Assembly (NCBI GenBank): GCA_025384855.1
Contig: JALAHT010000003.1
Coordinates: 293,314-357,313 of the forward strand
DNA length: 64,000 nt
Direction of reading: 5' to 3'
Source: Luteirhabdus salina
Lineage (GTDB): Bacteria > Bacteroidota > Bacteroidia > Flavobacteriales > Flavobacteriaceae
The position numbers and the translations under genes were made by a program. Shown piece after piece: positions 25,340-33,575 of this stretch (position 1 is the first letter of the stretch; every line of letters starts with the position of its first letter). The notes under the pieces are model-generated. The model saw nothing but the letters and a program-made list of their open reading frames with translations, was not told where the DNA came from and did not search any database.

Positions 25340-26450
25340 ATGGTTACAACCGATCAGCTTACCGATCTTAGAAATCGCCTGGATGCGTTAAGGGGGTATC
25401 TTTGACATTGCCAAGAAGCGTATAGAAATACAAAACGAAGAGGAAAAAACTTACGACCCAAATTTTTGGGACAATCCACAGGAGGCGGAAGCCTTTATGA
25501 AACAACTTCGGAACAAGAAAAAGTGGGTCGAGGAATACGAAAATGCGATCACCTTAACCGAAGATGCCGAGGTAATCTACGAATTTTTCAAGGAAGGTGA
25601 AGGAGAGGCCGAAAACGTCGAAAACCGATACCAAAAAGCCTTGGAAGCTATCGAGGCTTTAGAATTCCGCAATATGCTAAGTGAAGAGGGCGACGATTTA
25701 AGTGCCGTACTTCAAATAACGGCAGGAGCCGGTGGTACCGAAAGTTGCGATTGGGCCCAGATGCTCATGCGAATGTATTTGATGTGGGCGCAGAGCAATG
25801 GTTTTAAGGTAAAGGAGTTGAACTATCAGGAAGGCGACGTAGCTGGTGTAAAAACCGTGACGCTTGAAATTGATGGAGAATTTGCCTTTGGTTGGCTAAA
25901 AGGTGAAAACGGCGTGCATCGTTTGGTACGTATCTCCCCTTTCGATAGTAATGCGAAGCGACATACCAGTTTTGTGAGTGTATATGTGTATCCATTGGCC
26001 GATGAAACTATTGAAATCGACATCAATCCAGCCGATATTTCCTGGGATTTTGCGCGAAGTAGCGGTGCGGGTGGGCAGAATGTGAATAAGGTTGAAACCA
26101 AAGCCATCTTAACTCACAAACCTAGCGGTATTGTAATTCATAATTCTGAAACCCGTAGTCAGTTGGAGAACCGCGAAAAAGCCATGCAGATGTTGAAGTC
26201 GCAGTTATATGAAATCGAACTTCGGAAGCAGCAGGCACAACGAGCGGAGATTGAAGATAGTAAAATGGCCATTGAATGGGGCTCGCAGATCCGTAATTAT
26301 GTGCTTCACCCCTACAAGCTCGTAAAAGATGTTCGTACGGGTCATGAAACCGGAAATACCGACGCGGTACTCGATGGCGACATCGATGAATTTTTAAAAG
26401 CCTATTTGATGATGATGGGGCAAAAAGATGAGAAAGCAGATGAGCTTTAG
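25340..26450 (+). CDS. prfB: Peptide chain release factor 2 with programmed +1 frameshift
   Basis: 369 residues after frameshifting. Frame one runs from the ATG at 25340 for 21 codons to an in-frame TGA at 25403-25405. The site AGG GGG TAT CTT TGA C is the classic prfB signal: the ribosome slips at CTT and continues in +1 with GAC at 25404. RF2 recognises UGA, so low RF2 favours the shift (autoregulation). The body has the SPF anticodon-like tripeptide (VRISPFDSN) and GGQ (GAGGQNVNKVET). Reading only the second frame would give a false start at 25497. The stop overlaps the convergent gene by four bases. Confidence 0.95.
25391..25406 (+). promoter_or_regulatory. RF2 programmed frameshift site
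   Basis: AGGGGG (Shine-Dalgarno-like, pairs with 16S rRNA), TAT, then slippery CTT, stop TGA and C. The spacing is the same as in other prfB genes, even though normal initiation in this phylum hardly uses Shine-Dalgarno. Confidence 0.92.
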
Positions 26451-26848
26451 GCATTTTTACGCCGACGCCAATCTTTTATATTCAACACGATTGAGATAAT
26501 CAAGGCAGCAACAAAGGTCCAAAGTGTGAGATGACCGACCACCACTGCGGATATATCAATACCGAAAATACGATTCAATAAATAGCCGATATAGGAAGGT
26601 GTGTTGGGCTCCTTTCCCATTTCCCGAAGGACATCCCAGTGCCAATCGGTGCAGGGGCAGTACCCAAAGCCGTACCAAATGCCCAAAATTCCCCAGGAAG
26701 CACCGGTTAGCAACAATAGGTAAAGGTTCCAGCGCCGTGTCCGCTTCCATATCCATCCAAAAATATTGAACAGCACAATTGCGCTATGGAAGATCAGAAA
26801 TGCTATATCTATGAAGGAATACACTTCATAAAGATACAGTTTCAACAA
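26447..26848 (-). CDS. DUF2784-like membrane protein
   Basis: 133 residues with four predicted membrane helices. The motif GFGYCPCTDWHW after the third helix resembles the CP-T-W motif of DUF2784 proteins; assignment is tentative. Function unknown. It overlaps the prfB end tail to tail by four bases, and its start lies a few bases from the divergent promoter at 26855. Confidence 0.7.
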   Translation of the reverse strand: MLKLYLYEVYSFIDIAFLIFHSAIVLFNIFGWIWKRTRRWNLYLLLLTGASWGILGIWYGFGYCPCTDWHWDVLREMGKEPNTPSYIGYLLNRIFGIDISAVVVGHLTLWTFVAALIISIVLNIKDWRRRKNA

Positions 26849-26854
26849 AACTCC

Positions 26855-26862
26855 TACATTTG
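26855..26862 (+). promoter_or_regulatory. -7 element with almost no leader
   Basis: TACATTTG ends six bases before the ATG at 26869. The in-frame TTG at 26860 overlaps it and is rejected as a start. Confidence 0.5.
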
Positions 26863-26868
26863 CGCGAT

Positions 26869-27351
26869 ATGAAGCCAGCTTCCATAGCCCAAATTCGAAA
26901 AGACCTTACACATCGTTCTCCTGAAGAATTAGAAGCGCTAGTGCTTCGCATGGCAAAATTCAAAAAGGAGAACAAGGAGCTTTTAAGTTACCTTCTGTTC
27001 GACTCAGATTACGAACCAGGCTATGTTGCTTCGGTAAAGCAGTTTTTAGATGAAGGTTTTGAAACGGTAAACACAACCAACTATTATTATGCAAAGAAAA
27101 CGATTCGAAAATTGCTTCGACAGACAAAAAAATACATCCGGTATTCGCAACGTCCTGAAACGGAGGTAGAATTATTGTTGTATTTCTGTCGAAAACTACA
27201 GACCTTTAAACCATCTATATTTAAGAATAAGACACTAACAAACCTATACAATCGACAGCTAGCTTTAATTTCCAAACGGATTGAAAAGCTTCATGAAGAT
27301 TTACAGCACGATTATTCCCTAGAATTGGAACAGTTACAAAAATCTAATTAA
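26869..27351 (+). CDS. Helical protein of unknown function
   Basis: 160 residues from the ATG at 26869 (MKPASIAQIRKDLTHRSPEE). No signal peptide; the sequence is charged and almost wholly helical in character, with many Leu/Lys/Glu heptad-like stretches and a Tyr-rich patch (NTTNYYYAKKTIRKLLRQTK). I do not recognise a family. It is 12 bases upstream of arsC and shares its transcript. Confidence 0.7.
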   Translation: MKPASIAQIRKDLTHRSPEELEALVLRMAKFKKENKELLSYLLFDSDYEPGYVASVKQFLDEGFETVNTTNYYYAKKTIRKLLRQTKKYIRYSQRPETEVELLLYFCRKLQTFKPSIFKNKTLTNLYNRQLALISKRIEKLHEDLQHDYSLELEQLQKSN

Positions 27352-27363
27352 GAAGTATCGTCT

Positions 27364-27705
27364 ATGATTACCTATTACCACAACCCTAGATGTCGAAAAT
27401 CAAGAGAAGCCTTAAAGCTCCTCGAAGAAAAAGATGAGGATGTAACGATTATCAAGTACTTACAAGTTCCTCCCACGCCTCAAAAGTTGACGGAATTGAT
27501 TGCTTTGTTGGGAATTACTCCTATTGAATTGGTTCGAAAAAACGAATCGATTTGGAAAGATAAATTCAAAGGAAAAAAGCTCACCGATGCGGAAGTAATA
27601 AATGCCATGGTGGAATACCCTAAATTAATCGAGCGTCCCATTGCCATAAAAGGGCAAAAAGCTGCGATAGGTCGCCCACCGGAGCGGGTTTTGGAGATTT
27701 TGTAA
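27364..27705 (+). CDS. arsC: ArsC/Spx-family protein (arsenate reductase, glutaredoxin type)
   Basis: 113 residues. MITYYHNPRCRKSREALKLL holds the single catalytic Cys10 of the ArsC family, and the later block LIERPIAIKGQKAAIGRPPE carries the Arg residues used for oxyanion binding. Reduction of arsenate with glutathione or glutaredoxin is the family reaction, but many ArsC-like proteins have other thiol-based jobs and no ars operon is present. It is co-transcribed with the helical protein upstream. Confidence 0.85.
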   Translation: MITYYHNPRCRKSREALKLLEEKDEDVTIIKYLQVPPTPQKLTELIALLGITPIELVRKNESIWKDKFKGKKLTDAEVINAMVEYPKLIERPIAIKGQKAAIGRPPERVLEIL

Positions 27706-27789
27706 GGTCTTAATTTATTTTAACACAAGTTTAAGGGTATAGGACTAAACCCTCAGGTATTTTAGCAGTCAAAATTGCTAAAAGACTCT

Positions 27790-30303
27790 ATGAGATATAT
27801 TCATTCGCTTGCCCTATTTCTATTACCCATATTTTTATTTGCGCAAAGCCCAGAATTAAAAACAATTACGGTAACCGGTAAGGTTATTGAACAAGGCACC
27901 AATGTTCCATTGGAATACGCTACGGTTTCCTTTATAAAACCAGGAGGTGAAGTAGCCACTGGCGGAATTACCAATGCCGATGGTGTTTATAGCATCGATG
28001 TTGAAGCCGGGATCTATACGGTTAAATATGAATTTATTTCCTACCGACCTGTTACCAAACCAAGTCAGCAACTGATGAACGATACCACCTTACCAACGGT
28101 GGAGTTGGAATTGGATAGCGCTAGTTTAGATGAAGTGGTTATTCGTGCTGAGACCACTGAAGTTCAGGTTCGATTGGATAAAAAAATATACACGATTGGT
28201 AAAGATTTAACTACTAGCGGTGCGACCGTTAGTGATGCGTTGAACAACGTACCGTCTGTAACAGTTGATGTAGAAGGGGCTATTAGTCTGCGTGGAAACG
28301 AAAACGTTCGAATCCTTATCAACGGAAAACCTTCAGCCATCGCTGGTTTTGGATCGACCGACGCACTTCGTCAGTTACCCGCCGAATCGATAGAGCGCGT
28401 AGAGGTTATTACTTCACCTTCGGCTCGTTACGATGCAGAAGGAACCGCGGGAATTCTAAATATTATTTTACGGAAAGAAAAAACGTTGGGATTGAATGGT
28501 TCTATTCAAGCCAATTATGGAATTCCTCTACAAAGTGGAATAACTGGAAACATCAACCTTCGAACGGATAAATTCAATATTTTTAATACAACGGGTGTCC
28601 GCTATCGAAATTCGCCCGGTAATGCTTTTTTCGATAACCAATATTTCCCTAGGACAGTTATAGATCCAGACACAGGTGAGGAGACAATCGTAGATCCACA
28701 GTTTGATAGAACTATTGAAGACCGCGAATATGAACGCCAAGATCAAGGCTTCAATACGAATTTGGGAATGGAGTACTTCCTTACAGAAAATTCTTCCATT
28801 ACAGGTAGTGTCTTTTTAAGATTGGGGGATGATGAGGATGTAACTACCAACAGAGCTCGTAAATTCACCGATGGCACGCTAGCCGAGGAAACAATTCGAG
28901 AAGAATTGGAAACCGAAAAAGACGAAAGCTATCAGGTGTCATTGAATTATGTAAATAACTTTAGTGACGATGGCCATAAGCTTACTGCCGACTTTCAATA
29001 TGAAAATGATGAAGAGGAGCAGCGGGCATTTATTACGGAACGACGAATCGGACCCAATGATTTTGATTTTCCTTCCGAAGATATCCTTACCATTGAAACT
29101 CAGAAGGAATGGTTGTTCCAAGCCGATTATGTTCTGCCCATTGGTGAAAACGCTCAGTTTGAAGCAGGGTATCGCGGGAATTTGGAAAATGAGATTACCG
29201 ATTATACGCTAAATCAAGAGAACGCCGAAGGCGTGTTTGTGAGAAATGATACGTTATCGAATATTTTTGATTACACTGAAAACGTTCATGCTCTGTACGC
29301 ACAATATGGAAATAAATTTGGAAAATTCTCTTTCCTCTTGGGATTGCGGATGGAAAGCACCCAATTAAAAGGTGAAATAGATTCTGAATTAAATGAAGAA
29401 GTTTTTGCTGAAACGCTTGGCGTTGATATCGATACCAATTTCGATAAAAATTATCTAGGTCTCTTTCCAACGGTAAACTTAATATATGAAATTGCCGAGC
29501 GTGAAAATATCACATTAGGATATAACCGAAGAATTAACAGGCCCCGTGGCTGGTTTATCAATCCCTTCCCCTCTCGTTCTAGCGTAACAAATGTATTTCA
29601 GGGGAATCCGGATTTAGATCCGGCCTATGCGAGCGCTTTCGATTTAGGGTATGTGAAACGATGGAAAAAGCTTACGCTAAGTGGTTCTGTTTATTATCAA
29701 TATGAAACCGATTCGTTTGAGCGTATTCAAGAACAAACGGGACAGGTTATTAACGGTGTGAATGTTTTACGGACCATTCCGATTAACCTTTCAACAAACG
29801 AACGAATGGGATTCGAAATGAGCGCCCTGTATAATCCAACCGATTGGCTTCGTTTGAATGGAAGCTTCAATTATTTCAACTTTATAAGTGAGGGTAGTTT
29901 CAATGGCGTGGAATACGGAACGGAAAATAGTAGCTGGTTTGCTAGAGGAAGTACGAAAGTAACCCTTCCTTGGAAAATCGATTGGCAAACCAACGCCTTC
30001 TACAGAGGGCCTAGAAATAATGCCCAAACTGAAACAGAGGGTATCCTTTCTATCGATGTAGCACTGAGTAAGGATTTTATGGACGATAACGCGACAATAG
30101 GATTCAATGTGAGTGACCTATTAAATTCCAGAAAGCGTAGATCCTTCACGCAAACCGATACATTTACTAGCGATAGTGAATTTCAGTGGAGACAACGACA
30201 GTTTACCCTATCGTTTACCTATCGCTTCAACCAACAGAAAGAAAGAAATCGTGGTCGTGGAAATGGTGGTGACTTCGACGATGATGGAGGATTTGAGGGA
30301 TAA
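27790..30303 (+). CDS. TonB-dependent receptor-like outer-membrane beta-barrel protein
   Basis: 837 residues from the ATG at 27790; a TTG five codons earlier is less likely. Signal peptide MRYIHSLALFLLPIFLFA-Q is followed by a CarboxypepD_reg-like domain (about 30-115), a plug domain (about 120-230, with SDALNNVPSVTVDVEGAISL and RGNENVRILINGKPS) and an outer-membrane barrel of the OMP_b-brl_3 type to the C-terminus. No SusD-like partner is adjacent, so polysaccharide uptake is not indicated; siderophores or peptides are possible. The tail ends in a Gly/Asp-rich stretch. Confidence 0.9.
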   Translation: MRYIHSLALFLLPIFLFAQSPELKTITVTGKVIEQGTNVPLEYATVSFIKPGGEVATGGITNADGVYSIDVEAGIYTVKYEFISYRPVTKPSQQLMNDTTLPTVELELDSASLDEVVIRAETTEVQVRLDKKIYTIGKDLTTSGATVSDALNNVPSVTVDVEGAISLRGNENVRILINGKPSAIAGFGSTDALRQLPAESIERVEVITSPSARYDAEGTAGILNIILRKEKTLGLNGSIQANYGIPLQSGITGNINLRTDKFNIFNTTGVRYRNSPGNAFFDNQYFPRTVIDPDTGEETIVDPQFDRTIEDREYERQDQGFNTNLGMEYFLTENSSITGSVFLRLGDDEDVTTNRARKFTDGTLAEETIREELETEKDESYQVSLNYVNNFSDDGHKLTADFQYENDEEEQRAFITERRIGPNDFDFPSEDILTIETQKEWLFQADYVLPIGENAQFEAGYRGNLENEITDYTLNQENAEGVFVRNDTLSNIFDYTENVHALYAQYGNKFGKFSFLLGLRMESTQLKGEIDSELNEEVFAETLGVDIDTNFDKNYLGLFPTVNLIYEIAERENITLGYNRRINRPRGWFINPFPSRSSVTNVFQGNPDLDPAYASAFDLGYVKRWKKLTLSGSVYYQYETDSFERIQEQTGQVINGVNVLRTIPINLSTNERMGFEMSALYNPTDWLRLNGSFNYFNFISEGSFNGVEYGTENSSWFARGSTKVTLPWKIDWQTNAFYRGPRNNAQTETEGILSIDVALSKDFMDDNATIGFNVSDLLNSRKRRSFTQTDTFTSDSEFQWRQRQFTLSFTYRFNQQKERNRGRGNGGDFDDDGGFEG

Positions 30304-30330
30304 CCTGAAATCTATTCGATTAAGAAATAA

Positions 30331-30359
30331 AAAAAGGAAGCCAAATCGGCTTCCTTTTT
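30331..30359. terminator. Bidirectional terminator
   Basis: AAAAAGGAAGCC / GGCTTCCTTTTT with a five-base loop, between the receptor gene and a convergent small membrane-protein gene. Confidence 0.88.
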
Positions 30360-30384
30360 CGTTAATCAGTAACTATATTGAAAA

Positions 30385-30564
30385 CTAATTGCTTTCCTCT
30401 AATTCGTTTTTACGAGCTTCCTTCTTCATCTTCCAGTTCTCGTATAAAGCACCTCCAATCCAATATGGAATGATGGACACTAAAAAGATCATAAGCCAAA
30501 ATCCAATCGTCAAAATGGTTAGGAAGGCTAAAAATCCAAGATATTGGTCAAATTCGAACATCAT
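30385..30564 (-). CDS. 59-residue membrane protein
   Basis: A short gene encoding MMFEFDQYLGFLAFLTILTI followed by a second hydrophobic part (GFWLMIFLVSIIPYWIGGAL) and a charged tail ending RKNELEESN. Two helices are predicted. Support for a real gene: a -7 element TATCTTTG on the minus strand at 30597-30590, a membrane-protein composition rather than random sequence, and a shared terminator. The product could start at either of two adjacent ATGs. Function unknown. Confidence 0.7.
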   Translation of the reverse strand: MMFEFDQYLGFLAFLTILTIGFWLMIFLVSIIPYWIGGALYENWKMKKEARKNELEESN

Positions 30565-30589
30565 AATGAAGGGTCTTTAAATTTTGCTT

Positions 30590-30597
30590 CAAAGATA
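30590..30597 (-). promoter_or_regulatory. -7 element of the 59-residue protein
   Basis: Reads TATCTTTG on the minus strand; a TTG lies 21 bases further upstream (30621-30619). Confidence 0.5.
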
Positions 30598-30665
30598 GTA
30601 TGATTTTCCTATATAGCCCAAAAAAATCTATTGCAAAATGAAATTGCGATTTTAGACGAGCAATC

Positions 30666-30696
30666 TTGAACAAAACCAGTGTTTTGGGTACTTTTG
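30666..30696 (+). promoter_or_regulatory. Promoter of fumC
   Basis: TTG at 30666-30668, 20-base spacer, TACTTTTG at 30689-30696. An in-frame start at 30679 lies inside it, so the ATG at 30718 is used. Confidence 0.65.
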
Positions 30697-30717
30697 TATA
30701 AACTTCAATGCTACAAA

Positions 30718-32109
30718 ATGGAATATAGAATAGAAAAAGACACCATGGGCGAGGTAAAAGTACCCGCCGATAAATTATGGGGAGCCCAGACAGAGCGCTC
30801 TCGAAATAACTTCAAAATAGGTCCTTCCGCCTCTATGCCATTAGAAATTGTATATGGATTTGCCTATTTAAAAAAAGCAGCAGCTTTCACCAACTGTGAA
30901 TTGGGAGTGCTTTCAGAAGAAAAAAGAGATCTCATCGCTGCCGTATGTGATGAAATCCTTGCCGGAAAGCATGATAACCAGTTTCCTTTGGTTATATGGC
31001 AGACCGGAAGTGGTACCCAAAGCAATATGAACGTAAATGAGGTAATCGCAAACCGTGCCCACCAATTAGCAGGTCATACAATTGGTGAAGGCGAAAAAAC
31101 GCTTCAGCCAAACGACGATGTTAATAAGAGCCAGTCGTCTAACGACACCTTCCCTACCGGTATGCATATCGCCATCTATAAAAAGATTATCGAGAATACA
31201 CTGCCAGGTATTTCCCAGCTTCATAAAACATTAAAGGAAAAATCGGAAGCGTTTAAGAACGTGGTCAAAATAGGACGTACTCACTTAATGGATGCAACGC
31301 CTTTGACGCTTGGCCAAGAATTTAGCGGTTATGCTTCACAATTGGAGCACGGACTGACAGCCTTACAAAACACACTTCCTCATTTATCGGAATTGGCATT
31401 GGGTGGAACAGCAGTGGGAACCGGAATTAATACACCAAAAGGATACGATCAAAAAGTTGCATCGTATATAGCCGATTTCACCGATCTTCCGTTTATCAGC
31501 GCTAAAAATAAGTTTGAAGCGTTGGCAGCACACGATGCTTTGGTTGAAACCCACGGAGCTTTAAAGCAGTTGGCGGTTTCTCTTAATAAAATTGCTCATG
31601 ATATTCGCATGTTGGCTAGCGGCCCGAGAAGTGGCATTGGTGAAATTACGATTCCAGCAAATGAACCAGGTTCATCTATTATGCCTGGAAAGGTAAACCC
31701 AACACAATGTGAAGCACTTACCATGGTGTGTGCTCAGGTTATTGGAAATGATGTTACGTTGAGTGTAGGTGGCATGCAAGGTCACTTCGAGTTGAATGTC
31801 TTTAAGCCAGTTATGGCAGCAAATGTGTTACAATCGGCAGAACTACTAGGCGATGCCTGTGTATCTTTTGACGAACACTGTGCACAAGGAATTGAACCTA
31901 ACCATGACGTAATTGAACGACAATTAAAAAATTCCTTGATGTTGGTGACAGCCCTAAATACCAAAATTGGATATTATAAGGCTGCCGAAATAGCCAATAC
32001 TGCTCATAAAAATGGAACCACCTTAAAGGAAGAAGCTGTTAATCTAGGTTATCTTACTGAAGAAGAGTTCGATAAGTGGGTTCGACCAAAGGATATGGTA
32101 GGACACTAA
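30718..32109 (+). CDS. fumC: Fumarate hydratase class II
   Basis: 463 residues from the ATG at 30718 ([20 protein letters not shown]). It interconverts fumarate and L-malate in the TCA cycle, as a cytosolic iron-free tetramer. Signatures are [17 protein letters not shown], the catalytic-loop sequence [16 protein letters not shown] with the active Ser, and [15 protein letters not shown] with the catalytic His. Length is normal. Monocistronic, with its own promoter and terminator. Confidence 0.96.
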   Translation: MEYRIEKDTMGEVKVPADKLWGAQTERSRNNFKIGPSASMPLEIVYGFAYLKKAAAFTNCELGVLSEEKRDLIAAVCDEILAGKHDNQFPLVIWQTGSGTQSNMNVNEVIANRAHQLAGHTIGEGEKTLQPNDDVNKSQSSNDTFPTGMHIAIYKKIIENTLPGISQLHKTLKEKSEAFKNVVKIGRTHLMDATPLTLGQEFSGYASQLEHGLTALQNTLPHLSELALGGTAVGTGINTPKGYDQKVASYIADFTDLPFISAKNKFEALAAHDALVETHGALKQLAVSLNKIAHDIRMLASGPRSGIGEITIPANEPGSSIMPGKVNPTQCEALTMVCAQVIGNDVTLSVGGMQGHFELNVFKPVMAANVLQSAELLGDACVSFDEHCAQGIEPNHDVIERQLKNSLMLVTALNTKIGYYKAAEIANTAHKNGTTLKEEAVNLGYLTEEEFDKWVRPKDMVGH

Positions 32110-32132
32110 TTTCACTTTTATGTTAGATTCTG

Positions 32133-32164
32133 AAAAAGCCGTTACCCCTGTAGCGGTTTTTTTT
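32133..32164 (+). terminator. Terminator after fumC
   Basis: AAAAAGCCGTTAC / GTAGCGGTTTTT with wobble pairs, four-base loop and a T run. Confidence 0.8.
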
Positions 32165-32207
32165 ATGTTAATTTTATCGATAAAGTGCAAAAAATATAGT
32201 TTAAATG

Positions 32208-32215
32208 TAATTTTG
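32208..32215 (+). promoter_or_regulatory. -7 element of the membrane HTH regulator
   Basis: TAATTTTG, 40 bases before the ATG at 32256. Confidence 0.45.
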
Positions 32216-32255
32216 TTGTATATTAGTCGCCCCAAATTGATGTAAACCTACTTAT

Positions 32256-33503
32256 ATGAAAGTACAATTTACCCCCCTATCATTGTATTTTTTTGTGGTT
32301 GTATTGGGTCTTAGCACCATGGTTTCGGCCTTTGGTAAGACCGATTTAAATACAAGTCGCAAAACTTCAAACAATCCAATACCTAATTTCTTAACAGAAG
32401 CTGTAAATGATAACGAGCAGCGCAGCGATATAGATAATCGTGTTGTTACTACGGAGGTGGATTATTCAACTTTTAAAAAGGATTTAGCAATCCATTCTGC
32501 TGCAGCCTATACACCTACTCTGGTTAGCTCCTCTACTGTCTTTATGGATGCTACGGGAATATTCGGAATTGGAATGTTTTATGGAGTACTAAGCATGATA
32601 CTGTTACTAAATGCTATTTGTTACTTTATTTTCAACTCGAAGCCGTTTCTATATTTTGCAAGCGCTATCTTAATGATGGGAGCAGCACTCTTTGTTACCG
32701 ACGGTTTAAGTATCGGCTTAAATACATCGATTGCTACCCAAACTTTATTTGCTGAAACCACCCTTATGGTGGTCTTTCTAGCGGCTTGGTCAGCGTTTTC
32801 ACATAATTACTTAAAAATAGACCAGGCCTTTCCTAAAATGAATTGGGCCACTATCGCATTGCTTTCAGTAGCTGCAGTAATGTCTACCATTGCGTGGGGC
32901 GTTTCTAACGAATGGATGGCACGCGCAGGAATGGTCGTTGGGTTTATGATACCCCTCGCCTATCTTGCTGCAGGTATTGCGCTCTTTAGTAAAAAGAATT
33001 ACGCCAAGTTCTATGTTATCAGTAGTGCCATCCCGACACTATTTGCCATCGACTTTTTTGTCCTTCAACCGCTTGGAGCAGGATTGTTATTTACTGAAAT
33101 GTTTCATGTGAAGATGGCCGCTATTATTGAAATGCTATTATTAACCTACGCCATTACGTATCGCATGCAGGAATTAAAGGAAGAGTCCGAATTGCGACAA
33201 GTAGAAATGCGAATTTATCTTAAACGCCAACAAATGATGAACAGAGAGAATATTTCTAAAATGATGGAAGATGTATACTTGGAAAACCTAATCATGAAGC
33301 ATGACTTAGATGGCTTCGAAATTAAGTTGTTACAGTACATTTCCGAAGGAAAGGAAAACGCTAAAATTGCCCGTAAGCTGAAAGTTACGGAAGACGAGCT
33401 TGAAGAACGTACCCAAGAATTATATCACAAACTTGAAATCGGCGAGCAGATTAAGGAAGACCATCGAATGGTCGAATCACAACCCGATTACATATATAAT
33501 TAA
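32256..33503 (+). CDS. Membrane-bound putative regulator: 7TM-like region plus LuxR-type HTH
   Basis: 415 residues. An N-terminal signal-like segment and a short extracellular stretch (to about residue 90) are followed by about seven hydrophobic helices (about 95-300), a coiled coil with ELKEESELRQVEMRIYLKRQ, and a C-terminal region EIKLLQYISEGKENAKIARK that resembles a LuxR-type helix-turn-helix. The layout is like 7TMR-DISM proteins with the extracellular DISM domain missing. If correct, the protein would bind DNA while anchored in the membrane. The HTH call is by eye only. Confidence 0.7.
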   Translation: MKVQFTPLSLYFFVVVLGLSTMVSAFGKTDLNTSRKTSNNPIPNFLTEAVNDNEQRSDIDNRVVTTEVDYSTFKKDLAIHSAAAYTPTLVSSSTVFMDATGIFGIGMFYGVLSMILLLNAICYFIFNSKPFLYFASAILMMGAALFVTDGLSIGLNTSIATQTLFAETTLMVVFLAAWSAFSHNYLKIDQAFPKMNWATIALLSVAAVMSTIAWGVSNEWMARAGMVVGFMIPLAYLAAGIALFSKKNYAKFYVISSAIPTLFAIDFFVLQPLGAGLLFTEMFHVKMAAIIEMLLLTYAITYRMQELKEESELRQVEMRIYLKRQQMMNRENISKMMEDVYLENLIMKHDLDGFEIKLLQYISEGKENAKIARKLKVTEDELEERTQELYHKLEIGEQIKEDHRMVESQPDYIYN

Positions 33504-33543
33504 TGTTTGGCCAATCGTAATTTTTCCCAAATTAACCAACTGG

Positions 33544-33575
33544 AAAAGGATAAGTCGAAAGGCTTATCCTTTTTT
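33544..33575. terminator. Bidirectional terminator
   Basis: AAAAGGATAAG / CTTATCCTTTT hairpin between convergent genes; its right arm overlaps the last codons of the CcsBA gene. Confidence 0.8.

Noticed and set aside
25397..25404. TATCTTTG matching the -7 consensus
   Set aside because: It is part of the prfB frameshift signal (TAT CTT TGA) and inside the coding region.
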